From assembly GCA_963750965.1 (NCBI GenBank), contig CAVVSK010000014.1, positions 186,001 through 250,000 of the forward strand: DNA of 64,000 bases, written 5' to 3'. The notes beneath the pieces were generated by a model that was given only the letters and a program-made list of their open reading frames with translations, was not told the origin of the DNA and did no database searches. Origin of the DNA: CANKHA01 sp963750965 (GTDB taxonomy: Bacteria; Pseudomonadota; Alphaproteobacteria; Rhizobiales; Xanthobacteraceae). How positions within the stretch are numbered: the first letter of the stretch is position 1; every line of letters starts with the position of its first letter. Below are positions 9,191 to 17,483 of this stretch, piece by piece. Made by a program: the position numbers and the translations under genes.

Positions 9191-9216
9191 CGGGCGGCGC
9201 ATTTTCGCGCCACCCG
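9191..9216 (-). promoter_or_regulatory. Stem-loop between TRAP receptor and permease genes
   Basis: A 10-bp stem (CGGGTGGCGC with GCGCCGCCCG, one G-U pair on the minus-strand RNA) closes a 6-base loop. No U-run follows in the minus-strand direction, so it fits an mRNA-stabilising or attenuating hairpin after the receptor cistron better than a full terminator. Confidence 0.5.
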
Positions 9217-9245
9217 TCTTTTAGCATTTTTACTCCATAGGCGGA

Positions 9246-10373
9246 CTAGGCCTTGAGCACGCCCGGGAAGTGGTGATTGAAGGCGCCGCGGTAGTCGGTC
9301 GCGTTGGTCATGGTGTAGAACACGACGCGCCGCACCCAGGCCTTCTGCGAATCCATCACTTTCTTGTTGAAGGCGTCTTTTTCGAGCTCCTTGATGAGGC
9401 CGTCCCAGGCCTTGATCTGGACGTCGAACACGTCCTGCGGCGTGCGCCTGACGATGACCTTGTCCTTCTCCTGCAGTTCCACCAGGTCCTTCGAGTAGAT
9501 GTCGTAAGCTTTCCACTCGTTGGCGGAAGAAGCGGCCTCGGCGGCGTATTGCAGGATCGCCTTGTGCTCCGCCGGGAGCGCGTCGAACTTCGTCCGATTG
9601 AACATGATCTCGAAATACTCGGTGGCCTGGTGGTGGCTGCCGAGCATGTAATTTTTCGCCACATTCTGCGCGCCAAAGCGCTTGTCCGAGGTCGGGTTGT
9701 TGAACTCGAAGCCGTCGATCACGCCGCGTTCCATGGCGGGGACGATTTCGCCGCCCGGAAGCTGCGCCACCGCGGCGCCCATCGCCTGCATCAGATCGGC
9801 GGCGAGTCCGACGGTACGGTACTTCATTCCCTTGAGATCGTTGGCGCTGGCAATCGGCTTCTTGAACCAGCCAAGCGGCTGGGTCGGCATCGGCATGGCG
9901 AAGAAGCTCTTGATATTGACCTGCATGATCTTAGTCTGGAGCTCTTCGAACAGCTCCTTGCCGCCGCCGTTATAGATCCAGCCGAGACCTTCGTTGGCGT
10001 TGAAGCCGAACACCGGGCCGGTGCCGAACAGCGAGGCGGCCTTGTGCTTGCCGTACCAATAAACGGTCACGGTATGCGCGGCATCGATCTGGCCGCCATG
10101 CACGCCGTCGAAGACCTGGAACGGGTGAACAATCGCGCCGCCGGCGAGATAATCGATCTTCAGCCGTCCGCCCGCCATGTCATTGACGCGCTTGCAGTAG
10201 TCTTGCGCCATCTCCGAGAAGATATCGGTGGCGGGCCAAGAGCCCTGCATTTTCCAAGTGGCGGTCTGCGCGCGAGATATTTGCGGCATCGCGACCGCGG
10301 CGGCGCCTGCAACGCCGGCGCCAAGCAGAAACTTGCGGCGATTCGTAATCGTTTTCGATTTATCGGACTTCAT
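9246..10373 (-). CDS. TRAP transporter substrate-binding protein (DctP family), Tat-exported
   Basis: This is the periplasmic receptor of the second TRAP system, 375 residues. ATG 10373 is chosen because GGGAGGA lies 5 bases upstream and the protein then starts with a Tat signal (NRRKFLLGAGVAG, cleavage near SRA). Family features include KRVNDMAGGRLKIDYLAGG near residue 65-85, an internal MKYRTVGLA, and GGEIVPAMERGVIDGFEFNNP at about 220-240. The last stretch resembles receptors grouped with aromatic or mannitol-type TRAP systems, but the ligand is unknown. It is first in a receptor-dctQ-dctM-amidase array. Confidence 0.88.
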   Translation of the reverse strand: MKSDKSKTITNRRKFLLGAGVAGAAAVAMPQISRAQTATWKMQGSWPATDIFSEMAQDYCKRVNDMAGGRLKIDYLAGGAIVHPFQVFDGVHGGQIDAAHTVTVYWYGKHKAASLFGTGPVFGFNANEGLGWIYNGGGKELFEELQTKIMQVNIKSFFAMPMPTQPLGWFKKPIASANDLKGMKYRTVGLAADLMQAMGAAVAQLPGGEIVPAMERGVIDGFEFNNPTSDKRFGAQNVAKNYMLGSHHQATEYFEIMFNRTKFDALPAEHKAILQYAAEAASSANEWKAYDIYSKDLVELQEKDKVIVRRTPQDVFDVQIKAWDGLIKELEKDAFNKKVMDSQKAWVRRVVFYTMTNATDYRGAFNHHFPGVLKA

Positions 10374-10630
10374 GGATTTTCCTCCCGATCTGCTGATCAT
10401 TGGCAGAATGACGGACGCTTTGAAAACGTCCAATTGGCGTGCCGTAAGCCGCCGTTGTTCGTAGTTTGGCCGGATTGCTGGTATTCCACAAGCCTTGTTC
10501 AGCGTTCGGCATCATCGACGTTAGACTTAGGCGCCCCCCGGTAACCGGGCCAAATCGTTCAGGGATCAGCCGATTTACGGATCGCCGCCAAGAAATGTGC
10601 GCTTTGACCGCACCGCTAGGAGAACCCCGC

Positions 10631-12388
10631 GTGAGACTGTTTATTTCCAAACTTGCCATCATTGGGCGGCTGGCATCACCGTATTTTCGTTCGGAAGACC
10701 GCTGGGCGGGCGGCGGCCTGCTTGCCGTAATCATAGCGCTGGAGTTGGCGCTCGTATTCATCGACGTCCAGTTCAACCAGTGGAATAACCGGTTCTACAA
10801 TGCGCTGCAGGACCGCAACTGGGACGTCTTTGTCAGCGAACTCACGTTCTTCTGTCTGCTCGCCGCCGCGTTCATCCTGCTCGCGGTCTACAAACTCTAC
10901 CTCAATCAGTGGCTGCAGATCCGCTGGCGACGCTGGATGACGCGGCACTATCTCGAACGCTGGCTGAACTCGTCTACCCACTACCGCATGCAGCTTCTCG
11001 GCGACGGCGCCGACAACCCAGATCAGCGTATCGCCGAGGACATCAAGAAATTCATCGATGGCGAGAACGGATCGGGGGTGCTGCCGATCGGTCTTGGTTT
11101 TCTCAGCTCGGTCGTTACGCTCGGCTCCTTCGTCTTCATCTTGTGGGGCTTGTCGGAAGACGCACCCATCTCGCTCTTCGGCGTGTCCATTCCAGGCTAT
11201 CTGGTCTGGGCGGCGCTGGTCTATGCCGTGATTGGCACATCACTCACCCACCTGATCGGACGTGCCCTGGTCGGACTGAACTTCATGCAGCAACGCTATG
11301 AGGCGGATTTCCGCTTCAATCTTGTTCGTGTGCGGGAGAACTCCGAGCAGATCGGATTGCTCCGGGGAGAGACGGCCGAGACCGAGCGCCTGCTCGACCG
11401 TTTCGCGCGCGTGGTGAACAACTGGTACGGCATCATGACGCGGACAAAGCGACTGACGTTCTTTACAGCCGGCTACAATCAAGTCTCTGTGGTCTTCCCC
11501 ATCGTCGTCGTGAGCCCGGCGTATTTTTCAGGCGCTATGCAGCTCGGCGGCATGATGCAGACCGCTTCAGCCTTCGGCAGCGTGCAGGGCGCCCTATCCT
11601 TCTTCATCACCACCTATCGCGATCTGGCCGAATGGGCGTCGGTAATCGATCGGCTGGACGGATTCGACAAGGCGGTGGCGCAGGCCCAATCCGTGGCGGT
11701 GACGCCGCCGCGCATTGAAGTGCGCGGCGTGCCCGGCCAGCGCTCGGTCGAGATCGATGACCTTTCCGTGCACCTCCCCAACGATCAGCCGCTGGTCGAT
11801 GCCGATGGCATCAGCATCAAGGCGGGCGACCGCGTGCTGCTGACCGGCCCGTCGGGTGCCGGCAAATCTACGCTGTTCCGGGCGATAGCCGGCATTTGGC
11901 CGTTCGGATCGGGCACGATCTCGGTTCCGGCCGAAGCCGAGGTGATGTTACTGCCGCAGCGGCCTTATTTTCCCGTCGCCCCGCTGAGTTCGGCAATCGC
12001 TTATCCGGCCGAGCCCGGCACCTTCGACAATGAGACGATCAAAGCGGCGCTGAATGCCGTCGGTCTGCCTGCCATGGCGGAGCGGCTGGAAGAAGAAGCG
12101 CATTGGAACCGCATGCTCTCGCTCGGGGAGCAACAGCGCCTCGGCGTGGCGCGGGCGCTGTTGCATGCGCCGGATTATCTTTTCCTTGACGAGGCTACCG
12201 CCTCGCTAGACGAGACGTCAGAAGCGGCGGTGTATCGGCTGCTGCAGGAACGGCTGCCACGCACCACCATCGTCTCCATCGGTCATCGTTCGACACTCGC
12301 CGACTTCCACACCCGCCGGATGACGTTGGTGCGGGATGGCGACCGCCATCACCTGCGCGAGACCTTGCTGGAGGTGGCGGCGCAATAA
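10631..12388 (+). CDS. ABC transporter, fused permease/ATPase, SbmA/BacA (YddA) type
   Basis: This is an inner-membrane half-transporter with an N-terminal permease domain of the SbmA/BacA/ALD kind (DVQFNQWNNRFYNALQ and the WLQIRWRRWMTRHYLERW stretch are typical) and a C-terminal ATPase. I choose GTG 10631 because AGGAGAA stands 6 bases before it; upstream ATGs lack such a site. That gives 585 residues, normal for the family. ATPase motifs: Walker A GPSGAGKS (about 406-413), signature LSLGEQQRL (about 496-504), Walker B YLFLDEATASLDE, switch His in SIGHR. Homologues move peptides, vitamin B12-like compounds or very long acyl chains; the substrate here is unknown. Confidence 0.88.
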   Translation: MRLFISKLAIIGRLASPYFRSEDRWAGGGLLAVIIALELALVFIDVQFNQWNNRFYNALQDRNWDVFVSELTFFCLLAAAFILLAVYKLYLNQWLQIRWRRWMTRHYLERWLNSSTHYRMQLLGDGADNPDQRIAEDIKKFIDGENGSGVLPIGLGFLSSVVTLGSFVFILWGLSEDAPISLFGVSIPGYLVWAALVYAVIGTSLTHLIGRALVGLNFMQQRYEADFRFNLVRVRENSEQIGLLRGETAETERLLDRFARVVNNWYGIMTRTKRLTFFTAGYNQVSVVFPIVVVSPAYFSGAMQLGGMMQTASAFGSVQGALSFFITTYRDLAEWASVIDRLDGFDKAVAQAQSVAVTPPRIEVRGVPGQRSVEIDDLSVHLPNDQPLVDADGISIKAGDRVLLTGPSGAGKSTLFRAIAGIWPFGSGTISVPAEAEVMLLPQRPYFPVAPLSSAIAYPAEPGTFDNETIKAALNAVGLPAMAERLEEEAHWNRMLSLGEQQRLGVARALLHAPDYLFLDEATASLDETSEAAVYRLLQERLPRTTIVSIGHRSTLADFHTRRMTLVRDGDRHHLRETLLEVAAQ

Positions 12389-12392
12389 AAAA

Positions 12393-12527
12393 GGCGGCAC
12401 CTCCGGCGCATGATCCCGAAAAGTGGAACGGTTTTCGGATCAGATCATGCGCTACTTTAATAAGTTAGCGCGCGATCGGACACAAAACCGGTACCCACTT
12501 TTGCTGATCGCGCGCAGAGGCACCGCC
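12393..12527 (-). terminator. Split terminator of the porin gene with palindromic repeats in its loop
   Basis: On the minus strand GGCGGTGCCTC (12527-12517) can pair fully with GAGGTGCCGCC (12403-12393), allowing two G-U pairs, and six U residues follow at 12392-12387. That is a good 11-bp terminator stem, but its loop is 113 bases long and is filled almost entirely by two palindromic repeats (see the next entry). It lies 27 bp after the porin stop codon. Confidence 0.55.
12407..12515. repeat. Two tandem palindromic repeats (GATCATGCGC type and GATCGCGCGC variant)
   Basis: Unit 1 (12407-12452) has arms GCGCATGATC and GATCATGCGC around a core with CCGAAAAGTGG and TTTTCGG. Unit 2 (12468-12515) has arms GCGCGCGATC and GATCGCGCGC around AAAACCGGTACCCACTTTT, the inverted form of the same core. 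The two outer arms differ from unit to unit but each is self-complementary. I recognise the core as a dispersed repeat of Bradyrhizobium-like genomes. A decayed copy is at 60934-60975. Confidence 0.75.
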
Positions 12528-12553
12528 CGATTAGATCTCTCGCTTGGCTGGCC

Positions 12554-13468
12554 TTATTTCAGAGCAGCCAGCGTGGTGTCGAACTTGAGCGAGGCAATGA
12601 ACGTGTCGTCACACCAGTCGCTCGCGCGATTCGGCGCCGACACGACCAGGAAGTTTCTGCAGTCGCGGGGGCTCTGATCCGTGCCGTGGTAGCGCAGGTC
12701 GAGCGTCACCGCCTTGTAGGTAAAGGCGATGCCCACGTTGTAGTAGGTGTAGCTCGGATCGGCAGCACCGACAGCCGGCGCAGCGAAGCCAGCGTCGTTG
12801 ATCCACCAATGGCCGAGCTCACCGGAGATGTAGGCGCCGAGGTCACCGTAGGTCCAGGGGGTCACCCACTTGGCGGTCAACGAGGCGTAGAGCGCATCCG
12901 CATCCTGGTTCACACCAACCGCCCTGAAGGTCTCGCTATAGTTCAGCAGATCGGGAGTATAGAAGGCGTTCGCGCCGATGGTGAATGCAGGAGTGATGGC
13001 ATAAGCGCCCTTGGCATAGATCTCCAAGAAGTCGCTGTCGTTCGTGAAGCCGTTGAAGATCTCCTGCGGGTAATAGTAGTAGAGCAATCCAAGGTCGAGA
13101 GAGAAGGCGCCCCAGGTGTTGCGCCATCCGCCGTAGATATCGATCTCGGCGCTCGGGTCAGTGAAGCCGTAAGGCGGGTTGGTGGTGCTCGGCCATTCAA
13201 TCGCATAGCCGGCCAGCCCGACATAAAGCGTGCCGAAGCCGGTGTTGAACTGCGGCTCGAAATAGGCGCCTGCCGATGGCCCCCTGTTCGATTGTGAAAT
13301 GCCGCGGAAATTGTAGTCCGACATGATCACACCGCCGAAGGCGATGTCCCACGGGCTCACTGCGACCGGCGCCGCGACGGGGGGCGGAGCCTGCTTGACC
13401 AGATCGGCCGCAAGGGCCGGGGCCACCGAGGCGGCCAGCGCAACTACAGACAAAACAACTTTCTTCAT
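12554..13468 (-). CDS. TorF-like putative outer-membrane porin
   Basis: This is a predicted outer-membrane beta-barrel of 304 residues. ATG 13468 has a GAGGGGAT ribosome-binding site and begins a clear Sec signal peptide (MKKVVLSVVALAAS, cleavage ALA-AD). The mature part begins with a Pro/Val-rich stretch, then GVIMSDYNFRGISQSNRGPS, the signature of the TorF family of putative porins. Alternating aromatic strands run through the rest (YGGWRNTW, GLLYYYYP, YYNVGIAFTYK). The last residue is Lys rather than Phe, which is unusual for a barrel. A Cys pair (CRNF and WCDD) near the end may form a disulphide. It is transcribed alone, with operator-like palindromes upstream. Confidence 0.8.
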   Translation of the reverse strand: MKKVVLSVVALAASVAPALAADLVKQAPPPVAAPVAVSPWDIAFGGVIMSDYNFRGISQSNRGPSAGAYFEPQFNTGFGTLYVGLAGYAIEWPSTTNPPYGFTDPSAEIDIYGGWRNTWGAFSLDLGLLYYYYPQEIFNGFTNDSDFLEIYAKGAYAITPAFTIGANAFYTPDLLNYSETFRAVGVNQDADALYASLTAKWVTPWTYGDLGAYISGELGHWWINDAGFAAPAVGAADPSYTYYNVGIAFTYKAVTLDLRYHGTDQSPRDCRNFLVVSAPNRASDWCDDTFIASLKFDTTLAALK

Positions 13469-13578
13469 ATCAAATCCCCTCTTCCCCACGGCTCGGGCAG
13501 CAAACGAGCCTGACTTCCCCGCCCAGTTTCGGCAAAATTACGCACACAGACCGCCAAAGCGGCAAGGATAAAGGATCG

Positions 13579-13614
13579 GCAATTGCCGCCTTTTTAGGCG
13601 ATTCCGGCAATTGC
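13579..13614. promoter_or_regulatory. Palindrome upstream of the porin gene
   Basis: Perfect 9-base arms GCAATTGCC and GGCAATTGC are separated by 18 bases, 111 bp upstream of the porin start. It could be a 5'-leader hairpin or a protein-binding site. Confidence 0.4.
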
Positions 13615-13631
13615 AAATCGAAAGTGCGAAG

Positions 13632-13651
13632 TTGTGACAGAAAAGTCACAA
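13632..13651. promoter_or_regulatory. Candidate operator TTGTGAC-N6-GTCACAA
   Basis: This perfect 7-base inverted repeat lies 164 bp upstream of the porin start and 113 bp after the malate synthase stop. It resembles a CRP/FNR box, but the TGTGA and TCACA halves are 8 apart rather than the usual 6, so another dimeric regulator is as likely. Confidence 0.4.
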
Positions 13652-13763
13652 AGGCGGATCGATCGCCTCAAAAGACGCGCGGGCGCGGCCTGGGACATCA
13701 GGAGCGTACCACCCGAAAGGTGGTGCAGGTGGCAGACCCTTTGCGAAGACCGAACAACGGCCG

Positions 13764-15485
13764 TCAGGCAATCAGCCGATAGGCAGGAATGGTCAGAAAC
13801 TCGATGAAGTCGCCGCTCAGCGAAATCGAGCGGAACAGCTCAATCGCTTCCGCAAAGCGGCCTTCGGCGTAGACGTCCGCGCCGATTTCCTCTTCGACTT
13901 GCTGCATCTCCTCACGCAAGGCGCGCTCAAAGAAATCGCGCGTGACTGTCACGCCGTTCTCCAGCTTCACGCCATATTTGATCTGCTGCCAGATCTGCGC
14001 GCGAGAGATCTCGGCGGTGGCGGCATCTTCCATCAGATTATAGATCGGCACCGCGCCGCGTCCGCGTAGCCAGGCTTCGATATATTGCACGCCGACGCGG
14101 ATATTCAGACGGAGACCTTCCTCCGTTCTGGTGCCTTCGTGGATATTTAGAAAGTCGTCGCGCAACACGCGCACATGCAGGCGCATACGGCTGACCTGAT
14201 TTGGCTGCGGCATCAGCCGGTCAAAGACTTCCTTCGCCACCGGAACCAGATCCGGATGTGCGACCCAGGTGCCGTCATAGCCGTCGCGAACTTCGCGCTC
14301 CTTGTCGGCGCGCACCTTGGCAAACGCATCCTCGTTCGCCTTGGGATTGTTCTTGATCGGGATCTGCGCCGCCATACCGCCCATCGCAAAAGCGCCCCGC
14401 CGATGACAGGTGCGCACCAGCAGCGCTGCATAGGCGCCGAGGAAGGCCTCGCCCATCACCACCTGCACGCGGTCGGGCAGGATGTAGTTCGGATTCTTGG
14501 CGAAGGTCTTGATGAAGGAGAAGATAAAATCCCAGCGGCCGGCATTCATGCCGACGATATGCTCGCGCATTTCCCAAAGGATCTCGTCCATCTCGAAGGC
14601 GGCGGGCAACGTTTCGATCAGCACGGTGGCCTTGATCGAGCCCTGCGGGATGCCGAGCTTGTCCTGCGCAAATCGGAAGACCTCGTTCCACAGCCGCGCC
14701 TCGCGGTGGCTCTCGAGCTTGGGCAGATAGAAATAAGGCCCGGTACCTTGCGCAATCTGCGCCTTGGCGTTGTGGAAAAATGCCAGGCCGAAATCGAACA
14801 GCGCGCCGGAGATCGGCGCGCCGTCGACGAAGAGATGCGATTCGGTCAGATGCCAGCCGCGCGGACGCACGATCAGCACGGCGGGATTTGGGCCCACCGC
14901 GTAGTGCTTGCCGCTCTCCGGATCGGTAAAGGCGATCTTCCCTGCCCACAGGTCTTTCAGATTTACCTGGCCGGCGATGTTGTTGAGCCAGGTCGGCGAA
15001 TTGGCGTCCTCGAAGTCCGCCATGTAGTGGGTTGCGCCGGAATTGAGTGCATTGACGATCATCTTGCGGTCGACCGGGCCGGTGATCTCTACCCGGCGGT
15101 CTTGCAAGTCGGAGGGAACCGGCGCGACCTGCCATTCGCTGTCGCGAACCTCCTTCATTTCCGAAAGGAAGTCCGGCAATTCCCCCGCATCGAATCGTTT
15201 CTGACGCTCAGCGCGGATGGCGAGCAGCGCCTTGCGCTGCGGATCGAATTTGCGATGCAGTTCGGCAAGGAAAGTCAGTGCCGCCGGGCTGAGGACCTCG
15301 TCCACCCGGGGCGCCTTTGGCGCCTTGACCGTAATGCCGGGCACGGCGCGCCGGCGCTTCACCACTGTCCGCAGCCGCGTGTCGGGCCGCGTGCCACGGC
15401 GGCGAGTGCCCGCCGCGCCGTTGGAGGGCCGCGGCAAGGCGACGGCGCGAACACGGATCGCCGCACGCCCGTTGCCGCGGGTCAC
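13764..15485 (-). CDS. aceB: Malate synthase A (catalytic region)
   Basis: This condenses glyoxylate with acetyl-CoA to give malate. The family match starts near LSPAALTFLAELHRKFDP (about residue 65) and runs to the C-terminal TIPAYRLIA. Along the way come RRVEITGPVDRKM, HYMADFEDANSP, GPYFYLPKLESHREA, HIVGMNAGRWDFIFS, HRRGAFAMGGMAAQIP, DGTWVAHPDLVP and MEDAATAEISRAQIWQ. These are hallmarks of the MS-A form, usually about 535 residues. The GTG at 15485 lacks a ribosome-binding site, and the 60 residues before the core are Arg/Pro-rich. The likelier start is the ATG at 16058, in the same frame (see the next entry). It lies last in the glcD-glcE-glcF operon, which supplies its glyoxylate. Confidence 0.9.
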   Translation of the reverse strand: MTRGNGRAAIRVRAVALPRPSNGAAGTRRRGTRPDTRLRTVVKRRRAVPGITVKAPKAPRVDEVLSPAALTFLAELHRKFDPQRKALLAIRAERQKRFDAGELPDFLSEMKEVRDSEWQVAPVPSDLQDRRVEITGPVDRKMIVNALNSGATHYMADFEDANSPTWLNNIAGQVNLKDLWAGKIAFTDPESGKHYAVGPNPAVLIVRPRGWHLTESHLFVDGAPISGALFDFGLAFFHNAKAQIAQGTGPYFYLPKLESHREARLWNEVFRFAQDKLGIPQGSIKATVLIETLPAAFEMDEILWEMREHIVGMNAGRWDFIFSFIKTFAKNPNYILPDRVQVVMGEAFLGAYAALLVRTCHRRGAFAMGGMAAQIPIKNNPKANEDAFAKVRADKEREVRDGYDGTWVAHPDLVPVAKEVFDRLMPQPNQVSRMRLHVRVLRDDFLNIHEGTRTEEGLRLNIRVGVQYIEAWLRGRGAVPIYNLMEDAATAEISRAQIWQQIKYGVKLENGVTVTRDFFERALREEMQQVEEEIGADVYAEGRFAEAIELFRSISLSGDFIEFLTIPAYRLIA

Positions 15486-16058
15486 CGTCTTGATGGGAGA
15501 ACCGGCAACGGATTTGGCGCCGGCGCGCGCCGGCGGGCTTTTTGCCGCGCGCGACTTGCCAGTGGCGCCGGATTTCGCCGCCGCCTCTTTGGCAGATTTC
15601 CGTCGGACGAGGACGCCAGCGGCGCGGCCTGCCCTCTTGCGAGACTTTGCCTTCTTGATCTTGCTTCGGGGGCGTTGCGCCGCGGAGCGCTTGGCCCGCC
15701 CTTTGGCAGGGCGCGCCTTGCGCTTACCGCGTGATTTCTTTCCCGACTTAGCCCTTTGTTGCCTTCATTTCCGTCGGTGCTGCTGCCGAACGGATTCATC
15801 CCGCCGAGCATGGACCCGAATCCCGTTCCCGCAGAGCTCGATTCTGACGAGGCGCTCGACCTCGGCTTCGAGGCACTACGCTTTCTCGGCGCGGCCTTCC
15901 GGGCAGTTTTCTTTGCAGCGGATTTCCGTTTGGCACCGCTCTTGGCCTTCCCGGTCCTCTTCTTGGCCGCCCTGCCCTTGGCCTTACGCGCCGGGGCCTT
16001 CCTTCGCCGTCTTCCGGCCTTTACTCTTGGACTTGGACTTCTTCGCTTTCTTCGCCAT
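15486..16058 (-). CDS. Lys/Arg/Ala-rich histone-like coding region, probable N-terminal extension of malate synthase (two frame breaks)
   Basis: ATG 16058 has a good AGGAGA site and lies 21 bp after glcF. It begins MAKKAKKSKSKSKGRKTAKE, in the same frame as malate synthase. That frame meets TAA at 15984. The next frame carries on with the same composition (APARKAKGRAAKKRTGKAKS, then SAAKKTARKAAPRKR, then a Ser/Gly stretch with MNPFGSSTDGNEG). Near 15765 it must shift back, and AKSGKKSRGKRKARPAKGR continues straight into malate synthase. So three blocks of histone H1-like sequence span two compensating breaks. If both are errors, the full protein is about 764 residues. If they are real, this is a 24-residue peptide plus remnant. 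Confidence 0.5.
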
Positions 16059-16078
16059 GGTCTTTTCTCCTGTTGGCG

Positions 16079-17482
16079 CTACGGTCCGGTGCTTCGCTCG
16101 AGCTCAACTGCTTTGCCCGAGGCCGCCGCCGAACCCTTCCTCAGATCGCCGCTATCGGCCCGCAATGCCGGCGCGGTACTGAACTCGGTACGCAACCCTT
16201 CCGGTGCAGGGCCGCCGGTCGCCCAATCGATAAGCTCGACCGTATGCACCACCGGTATGCCCGTGCCTGTCGCAATCTGTGTGATGCAACCGATATTGCC
16301 GGCAGCGATCACGTCAGGCCTGAGCAACTCGATATTCGCGATCTTGCGATCCCGCAACTTGGTCGCCAGCCGTGGCTGCAGGATGTTGTAGGTCCCCGCC
16401 GAGCCGCAACACAGATGACCTTCTGGTACATCTTTGACCACGAAGCCGCACTTGGAAAGCAATTCTTTCGGTTCGTGTGTGATTTTCTGTCCGTGTTGCA
16501 ACGAGCAGGCGGAATGATACGCGACGACGATGCCATTTCCTGATGCGGCGCGCGGCAGTTTCAGCGCGGTCAGATATTCCGATATGTCCATCGCGAGCGC
16601 GGAAATCGCGGCGGCTTTCTCGGCATAAGCCGGATCGGTCCGGAGCATGAAACCGTAGTCTTTCACGGTAGTTCCGCAGCCCGACGTAGTGATCAGAATG
16701 GCGTCAAGGCCGTCCGCCATCTCGCGCGTCCAGGCGTCGATATTGGCCCGCGCGGAGACCAGCGCTTCCGCCTCTCGACCCATGTGATGGGTGAGCGAGC
16801 CGCAGCAACCCTCGCCTTCCGCCCGCACCACTTCAATGCCGTGACGGTTCAGCACCCGGATGGCTGATTCGTTGATCGAGGGAGAGAGAATCGGGTTGAC
16901 GCAGCCGTCGAGCAACGCGACGCGCCCGCGGCGCGTGCCTTCCGCCGGAAAGACGCGGCGCTTGCGGTCCGGCGGTTGCGGCGGCACCCGCAGAGGCGCG
17001 AGCCGCAGCATCGCGGCGATGCGCGTGAGCCCGAGGAACGAAAGGACCGGCGCCAGCGGCCGGCCGATCAGCGCCAGCCCAATGGCCAGCCGGAACCGCT
17101 CCGGATAGGGAAGCACTGCGGCGAGGAGATCGCGCAGCAGGCGGTCGACGAAAGGGCGCCGATAGGTCTTCTCGATGTGCTCCCGCGCATGGTCGACCAG
17201 GTGCATGTAATGCACCCCGGAAGGACAGGTCGTCATGCAGGCCAGGCACGACAGGCAACGGTCAATATGCACCACCACCTCGCGCGTCGCCGGCTGCTCA
17301 TGCTCGAGCATCTCCTTAATCAGGTAGATGCGGCCGCGCGGCGAATCGAGCTCGTCATTCAGCAGCACATACGTAGGGCAGGTGGCGGTGCAGAAGCCGC
17401 AATGCACGCAGCTGCGCAGGATCTTTTCCGATTCGGCGGTCTGCGGATCCGCGAGCTGGGCTAAGCTGAAGGTGGTCTGCAT
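16079..17482 (-). CDS. glcF: Glycolate oxidase iron-sulphur subunit GlcF
   Basis: This is the electron-transfer subunit of glycolate dehydrogenase, 467 residues. Two [4Fe-4S] sites are explicit: C25-C28-C31-C35P and C76-C79-C82-C86P. Two CCG-type cysteine-rich motifs follow (GEGCCGSLTHHMG and EGHLCCGSAGTYN), as in GlcF and heterodisulphide reductase-like proteins. A C-terminal tail of about 45 residues past the usual end is rich in Ser/Ala/Arg. Its ribosome-binding site (AGGA) lies inside the end of glcE, two bases upstream. The enzyme oxidises glycolate to glyoxylate and passes electrons to the quinone pool. Confidence 0.93.
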   Translation of the reverse strand: MQTTFSLAQLADPQTAESEKILRSCVHCGFCTATCPTYVLLNDELDSPRGRIYLIKEMLEHEQPATREVVVHIDRCLSCLACMTTCPSGVHYMHLVDHAREHIEKTYRRPFVDRLLRDLLAAVLPYPERFRLAIGLALIGRPLAPVLSFLGLTRIAAMLRLAPLRVPPQPPDRKRRVFPAEGTRRGRVALLDGCVNPILSPSINESAIRVLNRHGIEVVRAEGEGCCGSLTHHMGREAEALVSARANIDAWTREMADGLDAILITTSGCGTTVKDYGFMLRTDPAYAEKAAAISALAMDISEYLTALKLPRAASGNGIVVAYHSACSLQHGQKITHEPKELLSKCGFVVKDVPEGHLCCGSAGTYNILQPRLATKLRDRKIANIELLRPDVIAAGNIGCITQIATGTGIPVVHTVELIDWATGGPAPEGLRTEFSTAPALRADSGDLRKGSAAASGKAVELERSTGP

Positions 17483-17483
17483 T

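Noticed and set aside
13686..13760. Possible glycine riboswitch or small RNA near malate synthase
   Set aside because: There is a small ACCACC/GGTGGT hairpin, but it lies downstream of malate synthase on its strand and lacks the conserved glycine-riboswitch core.
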